From the NCBI GenBank assembly GCA_965603495.1, contig CBFDDF010000006.1:62001-126000 (forward strand): DNA of 64,000 bases, read 5' to 3'. This DNA is from Thiomicrorhabdus sp965603495 (GTDB taxonomy: Bacteria; Pseudomonadota; Gammaproteobacteria; Thiomicrospirales; Thiomicrospiraceae). The first letter of the stretch is position 1. Every line of letters begins with the position of its first letter. Position numbers and translations under genes: made by a program. The notes beneath the pieces were generated by a model that did no database searches, was not told the DNA's origin, and saw only the letters and a list, made by a program, of their open reading frames with translations. Below, in pieces: positions 54,249 through 63,097 of the stretch.

Positions 54249-55044
54249 TCACTCAATATTTTGCACTTGTTCACGTATTTGTTCAATCAAAACCTTAAGT
54301 TCAACGCTTGCCTGTGATGTCCGTTTATCGATTGATTTAGAGCCTAGGGTATTGGCCTCACGGTTCAGTTCTTGCATTAAAAAATCTAATCGGCGACCGA
54401 TTGCACCCGTATTGGTTAAGACGTGCCTCACTTCCGTTAAATGGGTCAGAAGTCGATCCAACTCCTCTTCAATATCCATCTTCTGTGCCAGTATGGCAAT
54501 TTCTTGGTGGAGACGCGTTTCGTCTAGCTGGTCACTGAGGGAGAGAATTCGCTGCTTCAGTCGATCGACTTGATTGGCCAGGATCTCCGGCATAATGACT
54601 TGCAGAGCCTGGATCTGAAATTCAATGGCTTGGCAACGTTGCAAAATTAACTCGGCAAGTCCTCGTCCCTCTCGCAAGCGATGCGCATTGAGTTGCTGTA
54701 AGGCGGCTTCTAGTCCTGTCAGTAAAGCGGCCTCAGTCACTGCTTGATGGGGAACAGTTTGCGTATGACTTTCCAGTATGCCAGGCCACTTTAGGATGTC
54801 CAAAGGATTGACTTGGCTGGCTTCGGGTAGCGTGCATTGTACGTTACAAATGGCTTCCGCTAAAGGTTGTAATACGGCTTGATTGACGTGGAATGCCTGG
54901 GATTGTTGCGAAAGGTTAACCGTCAAAATAACGTTGATTAACAGAACGAACCTCCCAACTAAAATCCCCTAACTCAAGGTTGGATTGGCTACGTGCAAAA
55001 GCGGTCATGCTTTTAACGGTTGAAAGTGTGTCGGTTTTAGCCAT
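54249..55044 (-). pseudogene. yicC: yicC with an internal deletion and frameshift
   Basis: YicC is a stress-related endoribonuclease of about 290 residues. Here the N-terminal frame (ATG at 55044) reads MAKTDTLSTVKSMTAFARSQ then SNLELGDFSWEVRSVNQRYF and stops soon after at TAA. The rest of the family sequence continues from 54926 in another frame (TVNLSQQSQAF, ILKWPG, GRRLDFLMQELNRE, VELKVLIEQIREQVQ). The RLPE...LxRGKV segment expected between NQRYF and TVNL (about 30 residues) is missing. The total is 796 bases, not a multiple of three. A 225-residue product could still start from a TTG at 54926 but would lack the conserved N-terminal core. Either a real lesion or a sequencing/assembly gap. 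Confidence 0.82.
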
Positions 55045-55158
55045 GGGATTAATTCTCATAAAAAGCTGCATGGTTACGATCCTCAAGGGCGTGAATCCGA
55101 GTCTGAATCGTTTATAATATCGACTATTCTACAAGCTGAACAAGTCAAAGGAAAATTT

Positions 55159-55767
55159 ATGCATACGGTTGTATTAGCCACGGGAAACCAAGGCAAGTTA
55201 AAAGAGATGACTGATATTCTGCAACCGTTTGGCTGGGATGTGAAAGCCCAATCAGAATTTTTTACCACGGAAGCGGAAGAGACTGGTTTAACATTTATCG
55301 AAAATGCGATTATAAAAGCGCGTTATGCCTCTAAACAAACTGGTTTACCGGCGATTGCCGATGATTCTGGTATTGAAGTGAGTGCTTTAAAAGGTCGTCC
55401 GGGGATTTATTCAGCACGTTATTCACAAGATTTACAGGGTGCTCTCGCGAATGATGAAACCAACCTGCAAAAACTACTTACTGAGTTAGAGGGGTTACCG
55501 CCTGAGCAACGTCAAGCCAGTTATTACTGTGCGATGATTTATCTTGAACATGCTGAAGATCCAACGCCGGTGATTGGCTTAGGTCGTTGGTACGGTGAAA
55601 TTCTCACCGAAAAACGTGGTGATGGTGGGTTTGGTTATGATCCCATCTTCTGGGTAGAGGAGATGCACAAAACGGCGGCAGAACTGCCTAAAGCGCAAAA
55701 GAATCAGATGAGCCACCGTGGGCAAGCTTTAAATGCCTTAGTGATGCAACTTAGGCGCGGTGCTTAA
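55159..55767 (+). CDS. rdgB: dITP/XTP pyrophosphatase (RdgB/HAM1)
   Basis: 202 residues with the HAM1 signature: LATGNQGKLKEM at the start, IADDSGIEVSALKGRPGIYSARY in the middle and GDGGFGYDPIF near the end, then MSHRGQAL. It removes deaminated purine nucleotides. AAAGGAAAA precedes the ATG. It is divergent from the damaged yicC. Confidence 0.97.
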   Translation: MHTVVLATGNQGKLKEMTDILQPFGWDVKAQSEFFTTEAEETGLTFIENAIIKARYASKQTGLPAIADDSGIEVSALKGRPGIYSARYSQDLQGALANDETNLQKLLTELEGLPPEQRQASYYCAMIYLEHAEDPTPVIGLGRWYGEILTEKRGDGGFGYDPIFWVEEMHKTAAELPKAQKNQMSHRGQALNALVMQLRRGA

Positions 55768-55785
55768 GTGTGAAAGCGGCGTTTT

Positions 55786-55815
55786 TTTAAACTTACCAGG
55801 CCTGGTAAGTTTAAA
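55786..55815. terminator. 30-bp perfect palindrome with CCAGGCCTGG core between rdgB and the nuclease gene
   Basis: Arms TTTAAACTTACCAGG pair exactly. A seven-T run on the left serves transcripts on either strand less clearly than the other copies, but it lies between two convergent genes. Confidence 0.8.
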
Positions 55816-55868
55816 GTTTTCGGACTTAATAGTTATCTGCTGTTTATCTTTACACCGTTAAGCGGTGT

Positions 55869-57266
55869 CTAAATCCAAACTTCTTCTGCATATTTCACAA
55901 TATGCACAGTTTTGTGTAGTTTGTCTTCAATGGCTTGCTTGAAGATGACTTGCTTATCAGGTTCGCCATGTATTAAAAATACTTTATCCAGTTTTTCAAA
56001 TTCCGACATCCAGTTAAGCATTTCAGTTTGATCAGCGTGCGCTGAAAAGCCGTTAATCGTACATATTTGAGCTCTGACCTTAATCTTTTCGCGGTAAATA
56101 CGGATCTCTTCTGCGCCTTCCACTAATAAACGTCCAAGCGTGCCTTCTGCCTGAAAGCCGACAAACAACACTCGGTTGCGCTCATCCCATAAGCGGTGCT
56201 TAAAGTGATGCAGAATCCGTCCGCCATTACACATGCCACTACCTGCAATAATAATGCAGCCACTCTCTTCTTCGTTGATCGCCATCGAGTCAGAACCTGT
56301 GACTGAATATTCCAAATAAGGGAAGTCAAAAACCGAACCATCCTTATTAAATAAGTCTTGCGCCGCTTGATTGAGACTGTGGTGATAGTTATCGTAAATT
56401 TTAGTGGCTTTGATTGCCATGGGTGAATCAAGAAATACCTTGCAGGGTGGCAATATTTTGTCGTAATACATCTGCTTAATCAGCACCAAAAGCTCTTGAG
56501 TACGTTCAATTGCAAAAGACGGGATAATGATATTTCCCTGATTATTCAGCGTGCTGATCACCACTTCTCTAAACTCTTCAATACTGGCTTCTAGGCTACG
56601 GTGATTACGGTCACCATAAGTCGATTCAATATAAAGGGCGTCTGCCTGTTTAACCAGGGTCGGAGAAGGCATGACCATATCATTCCGGTTGCCTAAGTCA
56701 CCACTGAAAACTACTGTTTTAGATTGACCTTGTTCTTTAAAGTCAATCTGCAGGGTGGCCGACCCTAGGATATGTCCGGCATTCCGAAAGGTGACTTGAA
56801 CGTCAGGTGCTAAGGCAATTGGTTTGTCATATTCTGCATATTGGATGTTTGAGTCAAACACGGCTCTAACATCTTCGTTGGTGTAGAGCGGTTCTTTAAC
56901 CTGACCTTCATCCCCGCGACGGCGCGCCTTTTTAAGGGCCGTTGCATAGTCCTGTTCGGCAATTTTAGCGCTGTCTAGTAGGACGACTTCGGCCAGCTCC
57001 ATAGTGGGTCTTAAGGCAATAATTCGACCATCAAAGCCATCAATCAAAAGTTTTGGAATGCGTCCCACGTGATCTAGATGGGCGTGCGTTATCAGTAGAA
57101 TATCGACATCTTTCGGGTCAAAACCAAAGCCTTCAGAGGCTCTTTTCTCAGCACTACCTTGGAACATACCACAATCAACGAGTATTTTTGGCCCTTGCTT
57201 CAGCTGTAAAAAATGACAGGAACCCGTAACGGTTTCTGCCGCACCGAAGGATTGAATGAGTGTCAT
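55869..57266 (-). CDS. Metallo-beta-lactamase/beta-CASP ribonuclease-like protein
   Basis: The start at 57266 has AAGGAA seven bases upstream and begins MTLIQSFGAAETVTGSCH, a conserved family start, so the 15 upstream residues are unlikely; length 465. It has the di-zinc motif THAHLDHVG, later histidines GHILGSA and the beta-CASP segment SGDLG, ESTYGDR, GSGMC, then an RMMBL-type C-terminus (INGFSAHADQ). The family comprises RNA-processing nucleases (CPSF73/YsoH-like); the substrate is unknown. Confidence 0.92.
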   Translation of the reverse strand: MTLIQSFGAAETVTGSCHFLQLKQGPKILVDCGMFQGSAEKRASEGFGFDPKDVDILLITHAHLDHVGRIPKLLIDGFDGRIIALRPTMELAEVVLLDSAKIAEQDYATALKKARRRGDEGQVKEPLYTNEDVRAVFDSNIQYAEYDKPIALAPDVQVTFRNAGHILGSATLQIDFKEQGQSKTVVFSGDLGNRNDMVMPSPTLVKQADALYIESTYGDRNHRSLEASIEEFREVVISTLNNQGNIIIPSFAIERTQELLVLIKQMYYDKILPPCKVFLDSPMAIKATKIYDNYHHSLNQAAQDLFNKDGSVFDFPYLEYSVTGSDSMAINEEESGCIIIAGSGMCNGGRILHHFKHRLWDERNRVLFVGFQAEGTLGRLLVEGAEEIRIYREKIKVRAQICTINGFSAHADQTEMLNWMSEFEKLDKVFLIHGEPDKQVIFKQAIEDKLHKTVHIVKYAEEVWI

Positions 57267-57413
57267 GATAAATTCCTTAAAATAGTGGGTTATAAATAGC
57301 AATAGTTTCAACTATAGCATGAGAATGATTGCTTGAGATTGATTAAAATCAACTTGTTTGCTGGTTTGTTTACAGGGTCAAAGCAGGGCATTATTGTAAC
57401 GGGCTAGTCTGTT

Positions 57414-57812
57414 TTATTGAAACGCCAGCGTGACAGTCACCCCTTTATTGGAAATTAAGTAACTTCTCCCCATGCCACTATTGGCCATAGTGCCTTTAAT
57501 GTTGTGTTGCCCACGTACGACTGTGCCAACCACTATCTTTTTGCCGTTCTTAACGCAATTAATAGGCGCTAAGTTAAATTCATAGCGTAAACGCGTAAAA
57601 TTCAAGAAGGCGGTGCCTTCCGCTAAACAACCTTTAGCCGGGCCTTTAACGATCAGTAGTTTGACGGGTTGAGGTTGGGTTTGCGTGATTTCGCCATTAA
57701 TGGAATTCAGTAATATTGCCCGAGTGGTCTCCTCGGAGGCATGGCTAGAAAGTGCGGTACTAAAAAGAGCAATGCTGAGAAGGTTTAAGCTTACTGTGCG
57801 TAGATTCTTCAT
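57414..57812 (-). CDS. Small exported protein, TraB/VirB10-like beta domain (paralogue 2)
   Basis: 132 residues with a signal peptide (SLNLLSIALFSTALSSHA) and the same mature layout as the 29.2-kb gene: TRAILLN, PQPVKLLIVKGPAKGCLAEG, VVRGQHNIKGTMANSGMGR and NKGVTVTLA are shared nearly word for word. A cysteine in KGC and another in NCVKNGK may form a disulfide. Function unknown; the paralogues lie 28 kb apart in unrelated surroundings. Confidence 0.72.
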   Translation of the reverse strand: MKNLRTVSLNLLSIALFSTALSSHASEETTRAILLNSINGEITQTQPQPVKLLIVKGPAKGCLAEGTAFLNFTRLRYEFNLAPINCVKNGKKIVVGTVVRGQHNIKGTMANSGMGRSYLISNKGVTVTLAFQ

Positions 57813-57952
57813 ATTGGAGCCTTATAGTCGTGGGTTTGGATGTTTTACTTTCAAGGATAGTGGGCTAACTCTTCGTTGATTAGGAATAGAGTGATAAGGT
57901 TTTAGTAATATCAGATTACATTAATATAGTATCTATAGTTATCTGGATTTAT

Positions 57953-57981
57953 CAATAAAAACAGCCATTTAAGTTAATAGT
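57953..57981 (-). promoter_or_regulatory. Upstream block shared with the paralogue at 29.6 kb
   Basis: 27 of 29 bases match 29680-29708 (CAATAAAAACAGCCATTTAA and following). It is 141-169 bases upstream of the gene, farther than in the first copy. Confidence 0.55.
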
Positions 57982-58106
57982 TCCAAGATAAGAATAAGTG
58001 ATGATCTGCTAAAATAGAGGGCATATAAAGTATCAAGAGGGTAAAATGGTCTGTTATATCAAGCTTAATTGATTAAGTCTGTTGATTTTCAATATTGGAT
58101 ATTTTA

Positions 58107-59258
58107 GTGATTTTTACCCAACCGATCCCCCTCAGTTTGTACGTGCACTATCCTTGGTGCGTGCAGAAATGCCCCTATTGCGATTTTAATTCGCACACGT
58201 TAAAGGCGGAGATTGACGAAGCACCTTATATCGATGCGTTGATTAAGCAGTTAGAGCAAACCTTGCCGATGATCTGGGGTCGACCAATTCACTCCATCTT
58301 TTTTGGCGGCGGCACGCCGAGTTTGATTTCGGAGGCGGGTTTAAATCGCTTTATGTCGCAAGCCCGTGCTTTATTGGGTTTTGGGCCAGAGATTGAAATC
58401 ACTCTAGAAGCCAATCCAGGTACCGTAGATTTTGAGAAGTTTGCCGGTTTTTATCAGGCGGGCATTAATCGCTTATCGATGGGCATACAAAGTTTTGAGG
58501 ATGAAAAGCTAAAGGCGCTGGGGCGTATCCACAGTGGCGATGAGGCTTCTCGAGCCATCGAGGCGGCCAAGGCAGCCGGATTTAAAAACTTTAATCTCGA
58601 TTTGATGTTTGCCTTGCCAAATCAAACCATAGAGCAAGCTATTAGTGATATAGACCAGGCAATTGCTTTTCAGCCGCCTCATCTGTCGCACTATCAATTG
58701 ACCTTAGAACCGAATACGCCGTTTTATAAAAACCCTCCCGTTTTACCAGAAGATGACCAGGCCTGGGAGATGCAGTTAGCTTGCCAGGCACATATTGCCA
58801 ACGCAGGTTATGATCATTATGAAGTCTCTGGTTATGCGCAGAAAAACCGTCAATGTCGGCATAATCTAAACTATTGGCAGTTTGGGGATTACATTGGTTT
58901 GGGTGCGGGTGCACATGGCAAAATTACATCGCCACCCGATGGTAAAATTTGGCGTACACAAATGCCCGCCTCGCCAGGCGGTTATGTGGAAGAGATGAAC
59001 CGACCGAATCCCGGGCGTACGACCTTAGTTTCAGCTGAAGATGCCTGTTTTGAATTTATGCTCAATGCCTTACGTTTACAGGATGGCTTCGAGTTATCCC
59101 TATTTACGTTGCGTACAGGCTTACCTTTATCAATGATTGAGCCTAAATTGAAGCTGATGTTAGAAAAAGGCTGGGCAACTATTTCAACGGCTGAAAAATT
59201 AACCTTAACCACTTTAGGTAAGCATTACTTGAATGATGTGGTGAGTTTGTTTTTGTAA
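58107..59258 (+). CDS. hemW: Radical SAM HemW-like protein
   Basis: The GTG at 58107 is preferred over an upstream TTG; GGAT lies about seven bases before it. 383 residues with the radical-SAM cluster C-x-x-x-C-x-x-C in HYPWCVQKCPYCDFNS, FFGGGTPSL and SMGIQSF, followed by the HemW/HemN C-terminal domain (NLNYWQFGDYIGLGAGAHG). HemW is a haem chaperone; many databases call this family an oxygen-independent coproporphyrinogen oxidase. A CCAGGCCTGG core lies in its DQAW codons. Confidence 0.92.
   Translation: MIFTQPIPLSLYVHYPWCVQKCPYCDFNSHTLKAEIDEAPYIDALIKQLEQTLPMIWGRPIHSIFFGGGTPSLISEAGLNRFMSQARALLGFGPEIEITLEANPGTVDFEKFAGFYQAGINRLSMGIQSFEDEKLKALGRIHSGDEASRAIEAAKAAGFKNFNLDLMFALPNQTIEQAISDIDQAIAFQPPHLSHYQLTLEPNTPFYKNPPVLPEDDQAWEMQLACQAHIANAGYDHYEVSGYAQKNRQCRHNLNYWQFGDYIGLGAGAHGKITSPPDGKIWRTQMPASPGGYVEEMNRPNPGRTTLVSAEDACFEFMLNALRLQDGFELSLFTLRTGLPLSMIEPKLKLMLEKGWATISTAEKLTLTTLGKHYLNDVVSLFL
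58757..58766. repeat. CCAGGCCTGG palindrome in hemW
   Basis: Exact core (reads DQAW); right flank GG breaks the outer symmetry. Confidence 0.9.
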
Positions 59259-59311
59259 CCGGAGTCCTAGAAATCGCATAGAGATGCGAGCAAATTGAGT
59301 ACAATTAATCA

Positions 59312-60751
59312 ATGAGTACTGTAAATATAAGCAAACTTGACGATTTAACCAAACTACCTAATCGCATGGGTTGGTTGGAGGCCGCGCAACAATCACTCGA
59401 TGCCGTCAAAAGCAAATCGATCGTGGCGTCAAAAGCCGTGCTATTTATTGATTTAGACCGTTTTAAATCGGTCAACGATTCATTGGGGCATGATGCGGGA
59501 GATCTACTGCTTCAGAAAGTTTCTCGTCTGATTGAATCGGTTTTAAGTTTGCACGGCGAGTTTTCGGATATAGCGGGTCGATTAGGGGGGGATGAGTTCG
59601 TGGTGTTATTGCAAGCGCCTGAATCTATTGCGAACTTGGAGCAGGTCGCAAATAATATTGTTGAGCAGCTTTCTCAATCGATCTTGTTAGAAAATTTAAG
59701 CAATGCTGATGATGTAGAAGTTGAGATTGGTGCTTCAATAGGGATTGCACGTTATCCACAAGATGCACCGAGCATTGAAGCTTTGCTAAAGTTTGCTGAT
59801 CTAGCAATGTATCGCGCTAAGCACTCTGGGCGTAATCAGGTGGTGAATTTTCAGCAAGAAATGCTACGCCAAATTGAACGCCGCAGAGGCATTCAGTCTG
59901 AGTTACGCAGAACTTTAAAAGAAGAGCATCTGGCTTTAGATTACATGCCGATATATGACTGTCGTAATCAATCCATGGTGGCGATCGAAGCGATATTGAA
60001 TGTAGAGCACAGTACTGTCTTAGATAACTTAGATGCTCGTGAGCTATTCTCAATTGCCGATGAGTCTCAAGTCGCGATTTATTTAAGTGAATGGATGGTT
60101 CAAACGGCTTTAAGTTTTAGTCAAAGGTTGATTCAAGCTGACATTGAAATGCCTTTTATTATTGAAGTCCGTCCCAGTCACTTTCATCAAAAGAGTTTTG
60201 TCAGTTGGCTGGCTGATCAGTTAGAAGTCTATGAGGTTTCCCCTGAACTTATTACCCTCTCGCTGAATGAGGCTTGCTTAAACGCGCAACGTTTTGCAGT
60301 GGCCAGTCAATTAACGGCTTTATCTAAGCTGGGCATTGAATTGGCTGTGCAGTCATTTGGTTCGGGTAACTGGTCTTTATTAAGGCTGCATGATTGGGAT
60401 ATTGATCGCCTCCATTTAAGTTCGCATTTTGTGCAAGAAATTGCCAATAGCCGCTCGATGGAAGCTATGACTGGGGCGCTTATCCAACTGGGGCAGACCC
60501 TTAATAAAAAGGTCATTGCTTATGGCGTGCGTTCCGCAGAACAACTGGCTTTTTTGAGTAGTCATCACTGCTATTTGATGCAAGGTGCTTTTTTGAGTGA
60601 GGCGCTTTCAGAAGCGGATATGGAAGCGGCTTTATTACAAGACTTAATCGGCGATATGGATCAAAATTCGCCTTATTATGATACCTATTCTGAAGACAGT
60701 GTATCTGAGGATGAGCTGGATTTTGGATTTGATAGCGATAGAGATGACTAA
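59312..60751 (+). CDS. GGDEF protein with a degenerate EAL domain
   Basis: 479 residues, no membrane helix. The N-terminal GGDEF domain (about 8-175) is intact (GRLGGDEFVVLL). The EAL-like domain (about 195-440) has lost catalytic residues: EAI-L instead of EAL-x-R, VRPSHF instead of N-x-S, LNEACL for E-x-T/E, QSFGSGNWS for DDFGTGYSS and YGVRS for EGVET. It should make c-di-GMP but is unlikely to degrade it; the EAL part may bind c-di-GMP or a protein. The last 25 residues are very acidic. Confidence 0.88.
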   Translation: MSTVNISKLDDLTKLPNRMGWLEAAQQSLDAVKSKSIVASKAVLFIDLDRFKSVNDSLGHDAGDLLLQKVSRLIESVLSLHGEFSDIAGRLGGDEFVVLLQAPESIANLEQVANNIVEQLSQSILLENLSNADDVEVEIGASIGIARYPQDAPSIEALLKFADLAMYRAKHSGRNQVVNFQQEMLRQIERRRGIQSELRRTLKEEHLALDYMPIYDCRNQSMVAIEAILNVEHSTVLDNLDARELFSIADESQVAIYLSEWMVQTALSFSQRLIQADIEMPFIIEVRPSHFHQKSFVSWLADQLEVYEVSPELITLSLNEACLNAQRFAVASQLTALSKLGIELAVQSFGSGNWSLLRLHDWDIDRLHLSSHFVQEIANSRSMEAMTGALIQLGQTLNKKVIAYGVRSAEQLAFLSSHHCYLMQGAFLSEALSEADMEAALLQDLIGDMDQNSPYYDTYSEDSVSEDELDFGFDSDRDD

Positions 60752-60798
60752 AGGGAAGCTAGCTGCCTTTTTGATGAATATGATGAGAGTAACCCGAA

Positions 60799-63009
60799 GT
60801 GAATAGACAGAACTTTTTTAAATGGTTAAAGCGCGGAACATTGGTATTGGCCATTATTCCTATTCTGATATTTCTGGCATTTGCCGGAGCGGTCAGTTTG
60901 ATTGACTTTAATCAGTATAAACCGCAGATTGAAAAAGAAGTAACGGCGGTGAGTGGGCGTGACTTCAAAATTGAAGGCGCGATAGAAGTTTCGATTTTAC
61001 CCTTTATGTTTAATATCGGCCAAATGGCTCTAAGAAACAAATCAGGGTTTACCGAAGAAAATGTTCTGTCTATCAGAGAAGTCCAAGTGGAGCTATCGCT
61101 GCAATCCCTGTTGATAGATAAAGAAATCTCGGTGATCAGTTTGGAATTAATTGAACCGAAATTGCATTTAATCAAAACGGAAAGCGGTGATAACTGGTCG
61201 GATATTAAATTCTTGGCACAGTGGTTACCTATCCAGAGCTTACAAGGTGGCCTGCGATTAAGTCGCCTAACTGGAACTTTACAAAAAGACTTAAACCCAC
61301 AAACGGCATCTGAGTGGTTTGCTTCACTACAACCGATGTTGGTAAATCATCCCAAGCCAAAGGGTCTGAAAGCAGATTTCCACTGGGCGGTCGAAAGTCT
61401 GGTGGTACGTAAGGGAGAGATCCAGTTTGAAAATCAGAAAGCAGGGCATCTCGCCAAGCTTTCTGAAATCAATATTCTGACATTTGATGTTGTCAAAGGT
61501 CAGCCCTTTGATGTCAGCAGTGAATTTACTTTTCAACACAGCCCTTCTCAAAAAATTTACGACTTCCGATTAAACACGACCTTGGAAATTGCTGACAATT
61601 TTCAAAAGTGGATTTTGACCGATTGGAGTGGTGTACTTAAGTTTAGAATGCCTGTGGAGGATAAGGTGCCTGAAGTTCGTTTAACGACAGAAGGCGAGCG
61701 TTTTGAAATCGCTCTAGATACCCAAAACATTACAGTCATTAAAGGCAAACTAGCGGGCTTGGATGCCGAATTGACGAGTAGCTTCTCTGGCATGTTTGGT
61801 TTGCATTCAGCGCTTCAGGGAACGGCGGATATAAAAAATCTAAATTTTAAAAACTGGGCTTACCATCTCGGTTTACCCATGCTCGAGTTTGTCGACAAAA
61901 AAGCCCTAACGGAAGGTAATGGAGCGTTTGAATGGCAATGGGATGGCGAGAAGATTTTGCTGAAAGCGTTGGAAATTCAAATCGATGAAAGTCAGTTGCA
62001 AGGTATGGTTTCTTATCAAATCGGCGAAGAACCGGTTTTAGCCTTTGATTTGAGTCTTGATCAGCTTAACTTAGATGCTTATCAAGCTGAATATAGAGCG
62101 CCTGCAAAAATGACCAGGCCTGGTCAAAGTAATGTAAATAATTCGGCTCAAACTGGACAGGACACGCCTTCACAAGCCACGGTTCGTTATTTGCCGGTGG
62201 GCGTGCCCATTGAAATATTACGTAATTTAAATGCGAGCGGTCAACTCAAAATCGGTCAGTTGACCGCATGGAATGTCAGCGCACAAACGATTCAAGTCAA
62301 TCTTTTAGCACAACAGGGCATGCTGTCGCTAGCACCTTTGGATGCAGAACTCTATCAAGGTCAGTTACGTTCGAAATTGACTTTGGATATGACGAATCAA
62401 ACGCCAGAGTATCATTGGAAAGGGCGCTTGAATCAAATGAATCTGCAAGCTGCTTTAGCCGCTCACCCTGATAATTTGATTTTAGAAGGGGTGTTGACCA
62501 GTCGGTTTGACTTACAGAGCAAAGGCAGTAGTGATATATCGCTTAAGAAAAACCTAAGTGGTCTGTTTTCTTCTGAGATAACGCAGGTAAAAATAGCGGG
62601 TTTAGACATCAATCAATTATTAAACGGGTCTTTTGAGGCACAAGCTACCAGCACTAAGTTAGATCGGGTTTACCTTTCAGGGCAATTGCAACAAGGCATC
62701 TATTCAGCAAAGCAATTTATTGCTAAGAGTGAGCGGTTTTCAGGGAGTGGTGCAGGAACATTTGATGTGAATACTGCACAAGTCGATAGTCAGTTTCTAT
62801 TAACCATAGAAAATCCAACGCGAGCTTTAAGGCCTTTAAAAGGGCTTGAGATACCGCTGAGTTATCAAGGTCGTGTAGACAGCTCAGAGAGTGAAGTTTC
62901 AGCTGACAAAGCTCGTTGGGGAGTGGATATGGCTAAGTTAATGGCGTCACCTGCTTATCAAACACAGCAGAAAATGATTATCGCTCAGTTAAGTAGCTTA
63001 ATTCAGTAA
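60799..63009 (+). CDS. AsmA-family protein
   Basis: A GTG start gives 736 residues: an N-terminal membrane anchor (17-37), an AsmA N-terminal domain (LIDFNQYKPQIEKEVTAVSGRDFKIEG) and a long beta-strand-rich periplasmic body with a C-terminal AsmA segment (ILEGVLTSRFDLQSKGSS...). AsmA-like proteins help lipid transport to the outer membrane. A CCAGGCCTGG core lies in the middle. Confidence 0.88.
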   Translation: MNRQNFFKWLKRGTLVLAIIPILIFLAFAGAVSLIDFNQYKPQIEKEVTAVSGRDFKIEGAIEVSILPFMFNIGQMALRNKSGFTEENVLSIREVQVELSLQSLLIDKEISVISLELIEPKLHLIKTESGDNWSDIKFLAQWLPIQSLQGGLRLSRLTGTLQKDLNPQTASEWFASLQPMLVNHPKPKGLKADFHWAVESLVVRKGEIQFENQKAGHLAKLSEINILTFDVVKGQPFDVSSEFTFQHSPSQKIYDFRLNTTLEIADNFQKWILTDWSGVLKFRMPVEDKVPEVRLTTEGERFEIALDTQNITVIKGKLAGLDAELTSSFSGMFGLHSALQGTADIKNLNFKNWAYHLGLPMLEFVDKKALTEGNGAFEWQWDGEKILLKALEIQIDESQLQGMVSYQIGEEPVLAFDLSLDQLNLDAYQAEYRAPAKMTRPGQSNVNNSAQTGQDTPSQATVRYLPVGVPIEILRNLNASGQLKIGQLTAWNVSAQTIQVNLLAQQGMLSLAPLDAELYQGQLRSKLTLDMTNQTPEYHWKGRLNQMNLQAALAAHPDNLILEGVLTSRFDLQSKGSSDISLKKNLSGLFSSEITQVKIAGLDINQLLNGSFEAQATSTKLDRVYLSGQLQQGIYSAKQFIAKSERFSGSGAGTFDVNTAQVDSQFLLTIENPTRALRPLKGLEIPLSYQGRVDSSESEVSADKARWGVDMAKLMASPAYQTQQKMIIAQLSSLIQ
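62114..62123. repeat. CCAGGCCTGG palindrome in the asmA-like gene
   Basis: Exact core within a 16-bp perfect palindrome TGACCAGGCCTGGTCA; it lies in a low-complexity linker (MTRPGQSNVNNS), so it may have been inserted without harming the protein. Confidence 0.9.
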
Positions 63010-63097
63010 GGGCGCTTAGAGCGTTTGTTTTAAGCCGTTGCAGCCTAAGTTTTCGGATTGGCAACGGTGACGAACTTGGCTTAAAGGCCAGGATGCT

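Noticed and set aside
25211..62123. MatP/matS or SlmA binding sites as the explanation of the palindrome
   Set aside because: matS (GTGAC-N3-GTCAC) and the SlmA site (GTGAGCGCTCAC) do not match the CCAGGCCTGG core.
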